A stretch of DNA of 64,000 nucleotides from Flavobacteriales bacterium (GTDB lineage Bacteria; Bacteroidota; Bacteroidia; Flavobacteriales_D; Crocinitomicaceae): NCBI GenBank assembly GCA_947475095.1, contig CANJLG010000004.1, forward strand, positions 1-64,000, in the 5' to 3' direction. Made by a program: the position numbers and the translations under genes. How positions within the stretch are numbered: the first letter of the stretch is position 1; every line of letters starts with the position of its first letter. The notes below the pieces were generated by a model. That model searched no databases. It had not been told where the DNA came from and worked only from the letters and a program-made list of their open reading frames with translations. Positions 10,601 to 19,438 of this stretch are shown piece by piece.

Positions 10601-11530
10601 CAATTAAGAATTGGCATCAATACAGGACCTGTTACCGCAGGTGTTATTGGCAAGTTGAAAATTGCTTACGATGTGTGGGGAGCCACGGTAAATCAAGCTC
10701 AACGAATGGAAATGCTTAGTGAACCAGGAAAAGTTACCATTTCAGAGTCAACCTTCACATTTATTGAACCTTACTTTGTTTGTGAATATAAAGGAAAGGC
10801 GCTAACCAAATCAAAAAGCTTAGTTGACACCTATGTTATTCATAGTATAAAACCAGAATTATCGGAAGATGGAGAGGGCTTAATTCCAAATGATCGCTTC
10901 TATCAAATTGTTCAGCTTCATTTATCTACTGCTATTAAATACCATAAGGTTGAGCATGATATCATTAATAAATTGAAAGAAGGATTAAAGAAGGAATTGC
11001 TTTATCATTCTGTAGATCATACTATTGATGTAGTTAACGCAGTCGAGCGAATTGCTCTATCTGAAGGGCTTGCCGACGACGGGCTGTTTTTACTGAAGAC
11101 TGCAGCCCTCTTTCATGATGCAGGATTTTTAAAGAAATATGATTCAAACGAATCTATTGGCGCTAAAATGGCGTCATTGATGCTTCCTAAATATGGATAT
11201 AGTGAACAAGACATCAATGTGATAATTAAGTTAATACATGTTACAGAAATACCTCACAAGCCGCTTAATCACCTTCAAGAAATCATGTGTGATGCCGACT
11301 TAGATTACCTTGGAAGAAATGATTTCGAAGTAATTTCTAACAAGCTAAAACAGGAGCTTAAAACAATGAAAAAGATTAAGAGTGATCGTAAATGGGATGA
11401 AATTCAAGTAAAGTTTTTTAATCAACATACATACTTTACTCCTACTGCCATTCAAAGTCGATCCCAAAAGAAACAAGAAAACCTCGCCGTGATACTTGCA
11501 AGATTAGAAGAAAATAATTATACCGATTGA
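7631..11530 (+). CDS. Periplasmic Reg_prop beta-propeller / Y_Y_Y sensor - TM - coiled coil - class III adenylate cyclase - HD domain
   Basis: Repeated propeller motifs (GIWIGTQEGLNHFNG, DLWFGTSNGLL, VGWLGSDRGLSSF), TM WLLIIFSLSIIIYIIM, cyclase FTDVVGFTKIAE / KTIGDAYMAAGG / YDVWGATVNQAQRME, HD motifs HSVDHTIDV / LFHDAGF / DADLDYLG. Confidence 0.88.
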   Translation: MKWVFYCLFALQLLFFTVNCKAQSAYKFINYTVANGLSQSNVTTILEDNLHGIWIGTQEGLNHFNGTDFLVYNRGNTKAMTSAFITSSITANNGDLWFGTSNGLLGRDNKTASFKSYFRKSNESIFIEQIKKGKDGLLWILTQESQLFCFNSIKKQFVSIPSFVPQTRINFLYTTPDGSLVLGQENNGIYYCDLLKGSKTHISLPNVDGERAGMLSVACSYDNNKKILLYCNNNFFSYVIKTKVLTKEFDFLKKTITSPVVSMLKVNDSWLFACDGQGLFQVGAKGDVSNSAEDIFQKNTLLNNMINCMIIDRSGVGWLGSDRGLSSFNPRQKSFLAVGPSDKKEKGLPSQNVWAINESVRGDYTYIGTDVGVTRIGKAKGDFQHFEKIGEQENIGVGSVLCIEVLPNETLLLGCFDGFYSLNPNATRPEYKKIKLKLGEQSNEHQRIYSIVKYSSHEYFLGTNSGVLLWDIESGKTKDFIHDPFEIDSTISKGICRTIYQDKNNKFWFATTSGGLNYWDTDRLKIIPHPINDIIFSLSKDMLTSICQINDDEYFIGTHGSGLLKVNFSSNKVELYSDKNGLPNNVIYGILKATGDVIWMSTNKGISKFNFVTKEIKNYDELNGLICNEFNSNAYFKARNGAFFFGGIYGFNYFIPSSILTENQLCDVKITSVDIESNKSNPTARSLTPYQLNNNGVLELDYDQRGFTINFQPTNLISPKLIQYKYILIGDQMSDTNIISNSNSVSFNSLSWGEYTIKIYARIADGEWSKNPAILKVKINPPYWATIPFWLLIIFSLSIIIYIIMRLRTNNIRRENIRLEMKIAFRTREILKQKQQIESQNTTINQEKNKVLEQQKLLFKEKEKTEKWLKNTLPLQVVEELKIRGKVYARAYENVSVMFTDVVGFTKIAESMTPTSLVSRLDIIFRRFDTIALTNNLEKIKTIGDAYMAAGGIPDINSTHPIDACLAALQIQAYMNELKNEAIANKKDYWQLRIGINTGPVTAGVIGKLKIAYDVWGATVNQAQRMEMLSEPGKVTISESTFTFIEPYFVCEYKGKALTKSKSLVDTYVIHSIKPELSEDGEGLIPNDRFYQIVQLHLSTAIKYHKVEHDIINKLKEGLKKELLYHSVDHTIDVVNAVERIALSEGLADDGLFLLKTAALFHDAGFLKKYDSNESIGAKMASLMLPKYGYSEQDINVIIKLIHVTEIPHKPLNHLQEIMCDADLDYLGRNDFEVISNKLKQELKTMKKIKSDRKWDEIQVKFFNQHTYFTPTAIQSRSQKKQENLAVILARLEENNYTD

Positions 11531-11557
11531 TTTATAGGTTCTTTGAGTTTTTTGGTT

Positions 11558-12247
11558 TTACGCCATTTTTCTCACTCCCCTTTTTTTCTTAATGCTATAG
11601 GTATAACTTACATTCAGAATGTGCTTATTATTCGGTGCCGGCAAGTTTATTTTTTGGTCATATTGGTATCCAAATTGAAAAGAATGTGGTCCTGAAAAAT
11701 CTAAACTAGCTCCAATAAAATAACGTATTTTGTTAAAACGACGACCTAAGGGCGCATAGTTCGGATCATAAAAAAATTCAGCACTAATAATCGGAGAAAA
11801 GACACTGTTCTTTATGTCATAAAAAATTTGTGGTTTAATTCGATATGCTTTATCAAAGTCTGAATCATAATTAGCACTTAATCTGTCAAAGCCATATTGA
11901 TAACGAAATCGCAATCCCGCTATAAATCGTTTTTTATCGTAATTAAATTGTGCATTTAGATTGATGCGGCTACTCCCACTGTAAACCCCACTTGATGATT
12001 TGTCAATAATATAGCGAAAATCTATCGATGGCCGAAACCAATCGAACACTTTAACTTTTATAGATGCTTGTGGAAACATCGTGACAAATCCCCGCTCACC
12101 AATTCTATTGGTCCAATCTGCACCTAATGAAACGCGCTTAGAAACCCCGATTTTAACTCCTGTCTCCGTCCAAACTTGAAAAGCCGAAGCTTGAGAAAAT
12201 CCATATGAAGAGCAAAGAAAGATCGCCAAATAAAGAAAATTCTTCAT
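11558..12247 (-). CDS. DUF2490-like outer-membrane beta-barrel protein
   Basis: Signal peptide; WTETGVKIGVSKRVSLGADWTNRIGERGF, alternating aromatic beta strands. Confidence 0.65.
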   Translation of the reverse strand: MKNFLYLAIFLCSSYGFSQASAFQVWTETGVKIGVSKRVSLGADWTNRIGERGFVTMFPQASIKVKVFDWFRPSIDFRYIIDKSSSGVYSGSSRINLNAQFNYDKKRFIAGLRFRYQYGFDRLSANYDSDFDKAYRIKPQIFYDIKNSVFSPIISAEFFYDPNYAPLGRRFNKIRYFIGASLDFSGPHSFQFGYQYDQKINLPAPNNKHILNVSYTYSIKKKRGVRKMA

Positions 12248-12253
12248 AAAGGA

Positions 12254-12685
12254 TTATATTTTTTTCTTTAATTCAATTGTTCCAATATCTAGGATTTGGT
12301 CCTTGCTAGTAATTTCAACGGTTACTTGTTTATTCGTTTCTAACGCAGCACATGGAAAACAGTTTTCATAGGAGTAAATGGTGTATGTTCCGGGGCGTAA
12401 ATAATTAAATTCGAAACTACCATCATAACTAGTTTTAATGTCATCATCAAAATAGGTGTCCTCTGTACCATAAACGATGTAAACATTTTCATTCGCTAAA
12501 ACACCTGTGCCGTTAAATTGAGTCAATTGATCATCAGTATAAAATTTACCGGTGAGTTTACCTTTTATTTTTGCTTTGCCTCCAAGACCTTCTGTTTTTG
12601 TACAGCCAGTCAATAATAGAATTAAAACAAAAAAGAAATAATATTGGCTTAATGATTTCATAATACTGTAGTTAAATTTTGACAA
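12254..12685 (-). CDS. Putative lipoprotein with carboxypeptidase-regulatory-like fold
   Basis: Lipobox [23 protein letters not shown]. Confidence 0.6.
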   Translation of the reverse strand: MSKFNYSIMKSLSQYYFFFVLILLLTGCTKTEGLGGKAKIKGKLTGKFYTDDQLTQFNGTGVLANENVYIVYGTEDTYFDDDIKTSYDGSFEFNYLRPGTYTIYSYENCFPCAALETNKQVTVEITSKDQILDIGTIELKKKI

Positions 12686-12780
12686 ACATACATTTTTTTA
12701 ATCGCTTACCGAATAGAACATTTCAGAAAATGGTGTTATTATTATTTTTTTGTAAATTTACCTTAATATATCTCTCTAAT

Positions 12781-15700
12781 ATGAATAAAATACTACTAAT
12801 TTCTTTATTTTTTATCTCATGTGCATCACTTCATGGTCAAGTAAAAATAAATGAATATTCGTGTTCCAATATTGCAGGTCCTACTGATGCTTACGGTGAA
12901 AGAGAGGACTGGATAGAGTTGCTAAATACCACAGGTGCATCTGTGGATTTAACCGGTTGGTTTTTGTCTGACAAGCCTACTAATTTAACCAAATGGCAAA
13001 TTCCTAGTGGGTCCATTAGTGCCAATGGATATAAAATGGTGTTTTGCTCAAAAAGAGATTTGGTCAATGGCAATCAATACCACCCTAATTTTGCGCTTTC
13101 ACAAACAGAAGGCGACTGGATTATTCTAACCAACCCTTCGTTAGCAGTTGTTGATTCTTTTAAAATTGTCCACATGACTAAGTCCAATCATTCGGTTGGG
13201 AGAACGACCAATGGCGCGTCAACGTTTAGTTTATTCACGACCCCAACGCCCAACGCTAGCAATGCTGGGGCCAGCAATTTTTATACAGCATCGCCTGTTT
13301 TTACACTCCAAGCAGGATTTTATCCTGCTGCGCAGTCAATCACTATTACTTGCCCAGACCCAGCTGCAACCATACGGTACACCATTGATGGTTCAGATCC
13401 TGTGGTGACTTCACCTGCTTACACAGGACCGATTCCGATAGCAAGTACTAAAATAGTTCGGGCCGCCGCATTTGGAACCAACTTGCCGTCTTTTACTGCC
13501 ACGAATACTTACTTCATTAATAGCACCCACACGCTACCGGTGGTTTCTGTATCGAGTCAAGGGGTTTATAGTTTGGTGGCCAATGGAAGCCAAAACCCTC
13601 CTGATCGCATAGGGTCATTTGAATTGTTTGAAGATAATGGGGCCTTTATTGATGAGGGTCAGGGAGATTTTAATAAGCATGGAAATGATTCCTGGAGCTA
13701 TCCTCAAAGGGGTTTCGATTTTATTATGCGAGATGAATACGGCTATAATGGCGACCTTGAGCATGTGATCTTTCCAGAGAAAGCAAGGGATAATTTTCAG
13801 CGTGTAATATTAAAGCCGGCAGCAAGTGATAATTATCCATTTGAGAATGGTGCACATATTAGAGATGCTTTTATCCATGAATTATCGATAAAGGCGGACA
13901 TGAAATTAGATGAGCGTACTTGGAGACCTTGTGTGCTATATTTGAACGGACAATATTGGGGTGTATACGAGATACGGGAAAAAGTAGATGACAGTGATTA
14001 TACTGATTTTTACTACAATCAAAACAAATATAACCTTTACTATCTAAAGACTTGGGGAGGAACTTGGCAGGATTATGGCGCGCCAAATGCGCTACCTGAT
14101 TGGAATAGCTTGAAGAATTATATCGCTACCAACAGCATGGCTAATCCCACTAATTTTGCTTATGTCGATAGCCTGCTCAATTGGGAGTCACTTTGTGATT
14201 ACTTTATGTTCAATTCGTATGTCGTAAATCAAGATTGGTTAAATTGGAATACGTCTTGGTGGAGAGGAATCGACACAAGTGGTGATAAGAAAAAGTGGCG
14301 CTATGCGCTTTGGGACATGGACGCTACCTTCGGTCACTACATCAACTATACTGGAATTCCTGATCCAAGTGCAAATGCCGATCCTTGTAACGTAGAGAAT
14401 TTACCGAATCCAGGAGGCCAAGGTCATACCGAGATACTAGAAAAACTTATTCTTGAAAATCCAGTTGTTGAGCAATACTATATTACGCGATACATCGACT
14501 TGGTGAATACGTATTTTTCCTGTGACAGCATGATTGCACTTCTCGATAGTATGGTCAATGAAATTGGGCCTGAAATGACGGCACATTGTGCCAAATGGGG
14601 AGGTACCTATAACGGTTGGCAGACCAAAGTTCAAACGCTGAGAAATTTTATCAATGCTCGATGTTTGGCTTTGACACAAGGACTCATTGACTGTTATTCA
14701 TTAAGCGGCCCATTTGCGGTTACGTTCAATGTAACGCCAGTGAATGCTGGAAAAATAAAAGTAAATTCTATTTGGCCACCTTCTTATCCCTGGTCTACCA
14801 CTTATTTTGGCGGAATCAACACCAATATTATTGCACAAGCAAATCCTGGTTATGTATTTAGTAATTGGACCTATGTTACAGGGCCGCTTCTTTTTCCAAT
14901 TACACAAGACACCAATGGTGTGAACATTACTGGTCCAGAAACCATTGTTGCGGTATTTGTCCCTGACATTCCAGATTTAGATGGGGACGGATGTTTGAAT
15001 GTAGATGAAGTTACAGCGGGCACTGACATAAATAACCCAGATACGGATGGAGACGGCGAAAACGATTGCGCGGAGATCGGCTCAAATCCGGCCAACCCAT
15101 TGGATACCGATGGCGATGGAATTATTGATGCCTTAGAATCTTCCATTATTGATACCGATGGTGATGGGGTAAATGACGAGGCGGACATAGCCAATACCGA
15201 TCCTTGTATTCCCAACCCAAATGCTGGACTTTGTGATCAAGACGGTGACGGTTTAACCAACACGCAAGAAACGACAGCCGGGACAAATCCAACAAATCCG
15301 GATACGGATAATGATGGAATAAACGACGGCCTTGAAGTAGCCAACGGTTCCGATCCACTTGATCCTTGTGATCCTGACGATTCCTTACCATTGTGTCAAA
15401 TCGATACCGATGCGGATGGATTAACCGATGCCCAAGAAGGCGTTTTAGGAACTGATCCTACAAACCCAGACACCGATGGTGATGGTTACAGTGACGGACA
15501 AGAAGTTACCAATGGTTCCGACCCATTAGATCCATGCGATCCAGATGACAGTTCTCCAGAATGCGCTACAGGAGTTCATATCCCTACGGCATTTTCACCT
15601 AATAATATCGGAAATGTGGCCAATAATGGTTATTCGATTATTGTGGGGTATGACATTTCTTCATTTACCTTCAATATCTACGATCGTTGGGGAAATAATA

Positions 15701-15849
15701 TGTTCCAGTCTAGTACACCAAATTTCGTTTGGGATGGCACTAATAAAGGAGCGAATTGTAACTCAGGCGTTTATGCCTACAGCATGGATGTACTTTACCT
15801 TGATGGTAAAAAAGAAACGCTTTCCGGGAATATTACCTTAATTCGCTAG
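12781..15849 (+). CDS. Secreted multidomain protein: lamin-tail + CHB_HEX_C-like + CotH kinase-like + TSP3 repeats + T9SS type B C-terminal domain
   Basis: Preferred start [54 protein letters not shown]; CotH-like [20 protein letters not shown] and [13 protein letters not shown]; repeated DTDGDG; C-term TAFSPNN...FNIYDRWGN...[10 protein letters not shown]. Confidence 0.87.
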   Translation: MNKILLISLFFISCASLHGQVKINEYSCSNIAGPTDAYGEREDWIELLNTTGASVDLTGWFLSDKPTNLTKWQIPSGSISANGYKMVFCSKRDLVNGNQYHPNFALSQTEGDWIILTNPSLAVVDSFKIVHMTKSNHSVGRTTNGASTFSLFTTPTPNASNAGASNFYTASPVFTLQAGFYPAAQSITITCPDPAATIRYTIDGSDPVVTSPAYTGPIPIASTKIVRAAAFGTNLPSFTATNTYFINSTHTLPVVSVSSQGVYSLVANGSQNPPDRIGSFELFEDNGAFIDEGQGDFNKHGNDSWSYPQRGFDFIMRDEYGYNGDLEHVIFPEKARDNFQRVILKPAASDNYPFENGAHIRDAFIHELSIKADMKLDERTWRPCVLYLNGQYWGVYEIREKVDDSDYTDFYYNQNKYNLYYLKTWGGTWQDYGAPNALPDWNSLKNYIATNSMANPTNFAYVDSLLNWESLCDYFMFNSYVVNQDWLNWNTSWWRGIDTSGDKKKWRYALWDMDATFGHYINYTGIPDPSANADPCNVENLPNPGGQGHTEILEKLILENPVVEQYYITRYIDLVNTYFSCDSMIALLDSMVNEIGPEMTAHCAKWGGTYNGWQTKVQTLRNFINARCLALTQGLIDCYSLSGPFAVTFNVTPVNAGKIKVNSIWPPSYPWSTTYFGGINTNIIAQANPGYVFSNWTYVTGPLLFPITQDTNGVNITGPETIVAVFVPDIPDLDGDGCLNVDEVTAGTDINNPDTDGDGENDCAEIGSNPANPLDTDGDGIIDALESSIIDTDGDGVNDEADIANTDPCIPNPNAGLCDQDGDGLTNTQETTAGTNPTNPDTDNDGINDGLEVANGSDPLDPCDPDDSLPLCQIDTDADGLTDAQEGVLGTDPTNPDTDGDGYSDGQEVTNGSDPLDPCDPDDSSPECATGVHIPTAFSPNNIGNVANNGYSIIVGYDISSFTFNIYDRWGNNMFQSSTPNFVWDGTNKGANCNSGVYAYSMDVLYLDGKKETLSGNITLIR
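14979..15560 (+). repeat. Intragenic TSP3 (calcium-binding) repeat tract
   Basis: Recurrent D-x-D-x-D-G motifs: DLDGDG, DTDGDG (x4+), DQDGDG, DTDNDG, DTDADG; recurring [13 protein letters not shown]. Confidence 0.85.
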
Positions 15850-15850
15850 G

Positions 15851-16876
15851 ATGCGTAAGTTAAATTTACTATCCTTTATGCTTGCTATAAGTGGGTTCTT
15901 TACGGCCCAAGACTATCATTTTTCGCAATTTGATAAATCCTTAATGGTGCTAAATCCAGCCGCTGTTGGTGACTTTGAAGGTTTTGAACGTTTCAGTATT
16001 CAAAATAGAAATCAGTGGATTGGTGCGGGAACACAGTTTATGACCACTATGGCATCGGCTGAACTTACTTTTGGAAAATCAGCACGAAACAATAATGGAT
16101 TTGTTGGTCTAGGGGTGTTTTTTTTAAATGATGTTGGCGGTGATTCAAAATTCGGAATGACATCAGGGGGGATTTCAATTAGTGGGAATTTACCTTTAGC
16201 CAAAGGACATCGTTTAGCCGCGGGACTTCAAACCTCATTTAATAATCGAAACGCAGATTTTTCAAACCTTTCGTTTTATTCTCAGTGGAATGGAATTACA
16301 TTCGATCCATCAATTCCAGTCGACGAACCGAATCAATTAGCATCTTTTAGTTATGTGGATGCAGGACTAGGCGCAAATTACACCTACAACAAAAAGAGTA
16401 ATTCTAGTATGGGTGGGAAAGACTTTATTTTAAATAGTGGATTTTTTATCCAGCATCTTAACCAACCTAAACTTCGTTACAATGCGCTAACATTAGATCG
16501 TTTAAATGCTAAATATGGCATTTATGCCACCACAACAATTGGGTTTAATTCCAGGTCGGGCTTGGAGTTAAAAGTCGGCCAATTTTTTCAAGGGAAACAT
16601 TATGAGGGCGTATACGGTGCTTTTTATAAATTACGATTTAAAGGATCATCTCGTGTCACGAATCTAATTAATGATAAAAATATCAGCGTAGGTTCTTATT
16701 TTCGATCCACTGGGGCAGCAATTCCTGCTTGTTTCATAGATTTTGGCACTTGGAGATTTGGTGTTTCTTATGATCAGGAACTCGGCAGGATTGCACGCGC
16801 TTATCGGAGCTCCTTGGAATTTTCTTTTGGATTCACATTAACCAAGCGTTCCATGTTTAGCGGAAAAAAGCTGTAA
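15851..16876 (+). CDS. PorP/SprF family type IX secretion membrane protein
   Basis: AQDYHFSQFDKSLMVLNPAAVGDFEG, QNRNQW; directly follows a T9SS type B cargo gene. Confidence 0.9.
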   Translation: MRKLNLLSFMLAISGFFTAQDYHFSQFDKSLMVLNPAAVGDFEGFERFSIQNRNQWIGAGTQFMTTMASAELTFGKSARNNNGFVGLGVFFLNDVGGDSKFGMTSGGISISGNLPLAKGHRLAAGLQTSFNNRNADFSNLSFYSQWNGITFDPSIPVDEPNQLASFSYVDAGLGANYTYNKKSNSSMGGKDFILNSGFFIQHLNQPKLRYNALTLDRLNAKYGIYATTTIGFNSRSGLELKVGQFFQGKHYEGVYGAFYKLRFKGSSRVTNLINDKNISVGSYFRSTGAAIPACFIDFGTWRFGVSYDQELGRIARAYRSSLEFSFGFTLTKRSMFSGKKL

Positions 16877-16880
16877 AAGT

Positions 16881-18401
16881 TTAGAGTTCTTTTAAATAGG
16901 CTTCCCAACGGTTGTTTTGATCTTCAGAGAGAACACGCGGCATTTTATTCTGTGCACCAATCTTTCCTAAAGTACTCATGTAATGATAAATTGTCCCGAT
17001 TGGGATAATGGTAATTTGGGGAGGGCCTAAAGTGTATTTTCGTGCAGACTTATAATCATCATTTATTTTACTCAGTTCTTCATCAAGGATCGCCACGAGT
17101 TTATTTTTATCAAGTTGTGCTTGACTAGACTCTAAATACCAATGATGTGCCTGAGCGGTTAAATCTGCGGAAATTGTAAATTCAGGTTCAATTATTATTC
17201 CGCTCTGTCCTATATTTAGTAAGGCTGTATGGATATTGTCAAGCGATAAATGTTCCCCGCAAATGCTTAAGAACTGCTTAATTCGCCCTGAAATAATTAT
17301 TTCTCGTTCTTCTACATTAATAAAACGAACTAAATCTCCGATTAAATAACGCCAAAGGCCGGCATTTGTACTAATAACCAAGGCGTAATCAATCCCCGGT
17401 TTTACCTCACTAATCGTATACGCAATGTGCTTGGAAATTAATGAGCCTGTTTCCGTAAAATAATCGGAATTGAAGGGGATGAATTCGAAAAAGATGTTGT
17501 CGTTTACAAGCAATTTCATGCTTTTTTTAATTGGATCTACTTGATAGGCAAAATACCCCTCACTAGCTAAATAAGTATCCAATAAAAAAACCTTTTTTCC
17601 GCATACTTTCTTAAATCGCTCCTCGTATGGCCCCATGAAGACACCACCATGAACATATACTTGTAAATTAGGCCAAATGTCGTGGATATTATCGACCTCG
17701 TAATGGTTAATAATACGTTCCATCAGCATTAAACACCAGCTAGGAATACCAGCAATTAGAGTAATATTCCATTTATCCGCTTTTGCAACGATGGTGTTTA
17801 GTTTCTCATCCCAATCTTTTATGGCCGAAATTTTATCTCCAGGCTTTGTTAATGGCTTTGCTAATAAAGAAACATGCTTCTTTAAAATACCACTTAAATC
17901 GCCTTCAATATGCTTATCTACTTTTATTAATTTTGTAGACCCTCCTAAGGCCAAAATACTACCTTCGTAAAAGGCATTTTCTAAATCCAACTCGTGTAAG
18001 ATCGAAAACTGCATCAAGCTAGTCTTTTGAAATGAACGGATCATTTGAGCAGAAACTGGAATTCGTTTACTAGGAGAGCCTGTAGTTCCTGACGATAATG
18101 CATAATATTTAATTTTCCCTTTCCATGTACAATCCTTCTGTCCAGCGATTGTTTTGTTTAGCCATTTATCATAAAACTCTTCGTAATCATTTATAGGAAC
18201 AATAGATTGGTATTGGCTAACGAGATCAGATTTTTGCAAAAGATTGGTAAAGCTGTGATAAAAGCCAAATTGCGTATGCTTGGCAGTATTTAGTAATTTT
18301 CTTAATACTAGAAGTTGGTTTTTGTAATCGACATGCCTTCGATTAATTCGTTTGAAGCTTAGTTCAGTTGATTTTTTTAAGAGCCTACCAATTATTTTCA
18401 T
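16881..18401 (-). CDS. GH3 auxin-responsive promoter family protein (acyl-acid amido synthetase-like)
   Basis: YYALSSGTTGSPSKRIPVS, YLASEGYFAYQ, WRYLIGDLVRF, ISGRIKQFLSICGEHL. Confidence 0.88.
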   Translation of the reverse strand: MKIIGRLLKKSTELSFKRINRRHVDYKNQLLVLRKLLNTAKHTQFGFYHSFTNLLQKSDLVSQYQSIVPINDYEEFYDKWLNKTIAGQKDCTWKGKIKYYALSSGTTGSPSKRIPVSAQMIRSFQKTSLMQFSILHELDLENAFYEGSILALGGSTKLIKVDKHIEGDLSGILKKHVSLLAKPLTKPGDKISAIKDWDEKLNTIVAKADKWNITLIAGIPSWCLMLMERIINHYEVDNIHDIWPNLQVYVHGGVFMGPYEERFKKVCGKKVFLLDTYLASEGYFAYQVDPIKKSMKLLVNDNIFFEFIPFNSDYFTETGSLISKHIAYTISEVKPGIDYALVISTNAGLWRYLIGDLVRFINVEEREIIISGRIKQFLSICGEHLSLDNIHTALLNIGQSGIIIEPEFTISADLTAQAHHWYLESSQAQLDKNKLVAILDEELSKINDDYKSARKYTLGPPQITIIPIGTIYHYMSTLGKIGAQNKMPRVLSEDQNNRWEAYLKEL

Positions 18402-18637
18402 TTAAGCCAATTTTTTAATACCTCAATAGGGTATTTGTAGTTATATAAGCCAAATTTAGCTTGGCTGCAAGCGATTGATTATCTCATAACAAAGATAAAT
18501 TAGTTTTACAATTAAATAAAACTTTGTCATTTCCCATAAAAAATAAATGCTCACACACATCGGACTAATCATGGGTGTTAACGCGTCAAATATGAAAAAC
18601 CGGATGTAAATATTGATATTTATGGTAATTTTACCAC

Positions 18638-19438
18638 ATGTCGGATTCCAAAAACATGTCTTTTTTACAGCACTTGGAGGAACTTCGTTGGATTTTGGTT
18701 CGAAGTGCAATAGCCATTTTATTTTTCGCCCTTATTATTTGGTATTTCCAAGAGGAAATAATGGTGAATGTTTTTTTATCAATGAAGGAGAAAGACTTCA
18801 TTACCTTTCGCTTATTTTGCGAATACTTGGGTGTTTGTATTGAAGAGATACCGGTTAAAATGCAAAGCATGACAGTTTCGGGTCAATTCACCTATGCTTT
18901 AATGATGAGTTTTTTGGGTGGATTAGTCGTATCGTTTCCCTATGTCTTTTATCAAATATGGTCTTTTGTAAAACCGGGACTTAAATTCAAGGAGAAAAAG
19001 ATGGCAAAAGGTCTTGTCTTTTATGTCAGCCTATTATTTTTCTCGGGAATTTTATTTGGTTATTTTATTGTCGCCCCATTAAGCATTCAGTTTTTTGGGT
19101 CGTATCAAATTAGCGATCAAATTGAGAATAATTTTACCATAGGTTCGTACATGAGCACAATTCTATCTACTATTTTTTATTCGGGCTTATTTTTCTTGCT
19201 ACCCATCATTAGTTATCTACTAACAAAAATTGGTTTGATTGATGTTGCTTTTTTAGTTAAATACCGAAAGCACGCCATAGTAGTAATTTTAATATTAGCT
19301 GCGATCATAACACCTCCAGATATCGCTTCTCAAATTATCGTTTCGATTCCGATTGTGGTGCTTTATGAAATAGGAATATTGGTTTCTAAAAGAGCTGAGA
19401 GACTTGCCAAGAAAGCGGCACAGACGATTCAAGAATGA
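18638..19438 (+). CDS. tatC: Sec-independent protein translocase TatC
   Basis: SFLQHLEELRWILVRS, multi-TM, AAIITPPDIASQIIVSIPIVVLYEIGI. Confidence 0.95.
   Translation: MSDSKNMSFLQHLEELRWILVRSAIAILFFALIIWYFQEEIMVNVFLSMKEKDFITFRLFCEYLGVCIEEIPVKMQSMTVSGQFTYALMMSFLGGLVVSFPYVFYQIWSFVKPGLKFKEKKMAKGLVFYVSLLFFSGILFGYFIVAPLSIQFFGSYQISDQIENNFTIGSYMSTILSTIFYSGLFFLLPIISYLLTKIGLIDVAFLVKYRKHAIVVILILAAIITPPDIASQIIVSIPIVVLYEIGILVSKRAERLAKKAAQTIQE

Noticed and set aside
14871-15841. Overlapping ORFs on both strands in the CotH/TSP3 gene (14871-15215, 15146-15391, 15545-15841)
   Set aside because: By-product of low-complexity TSP3 codons inside a well supported CDS.
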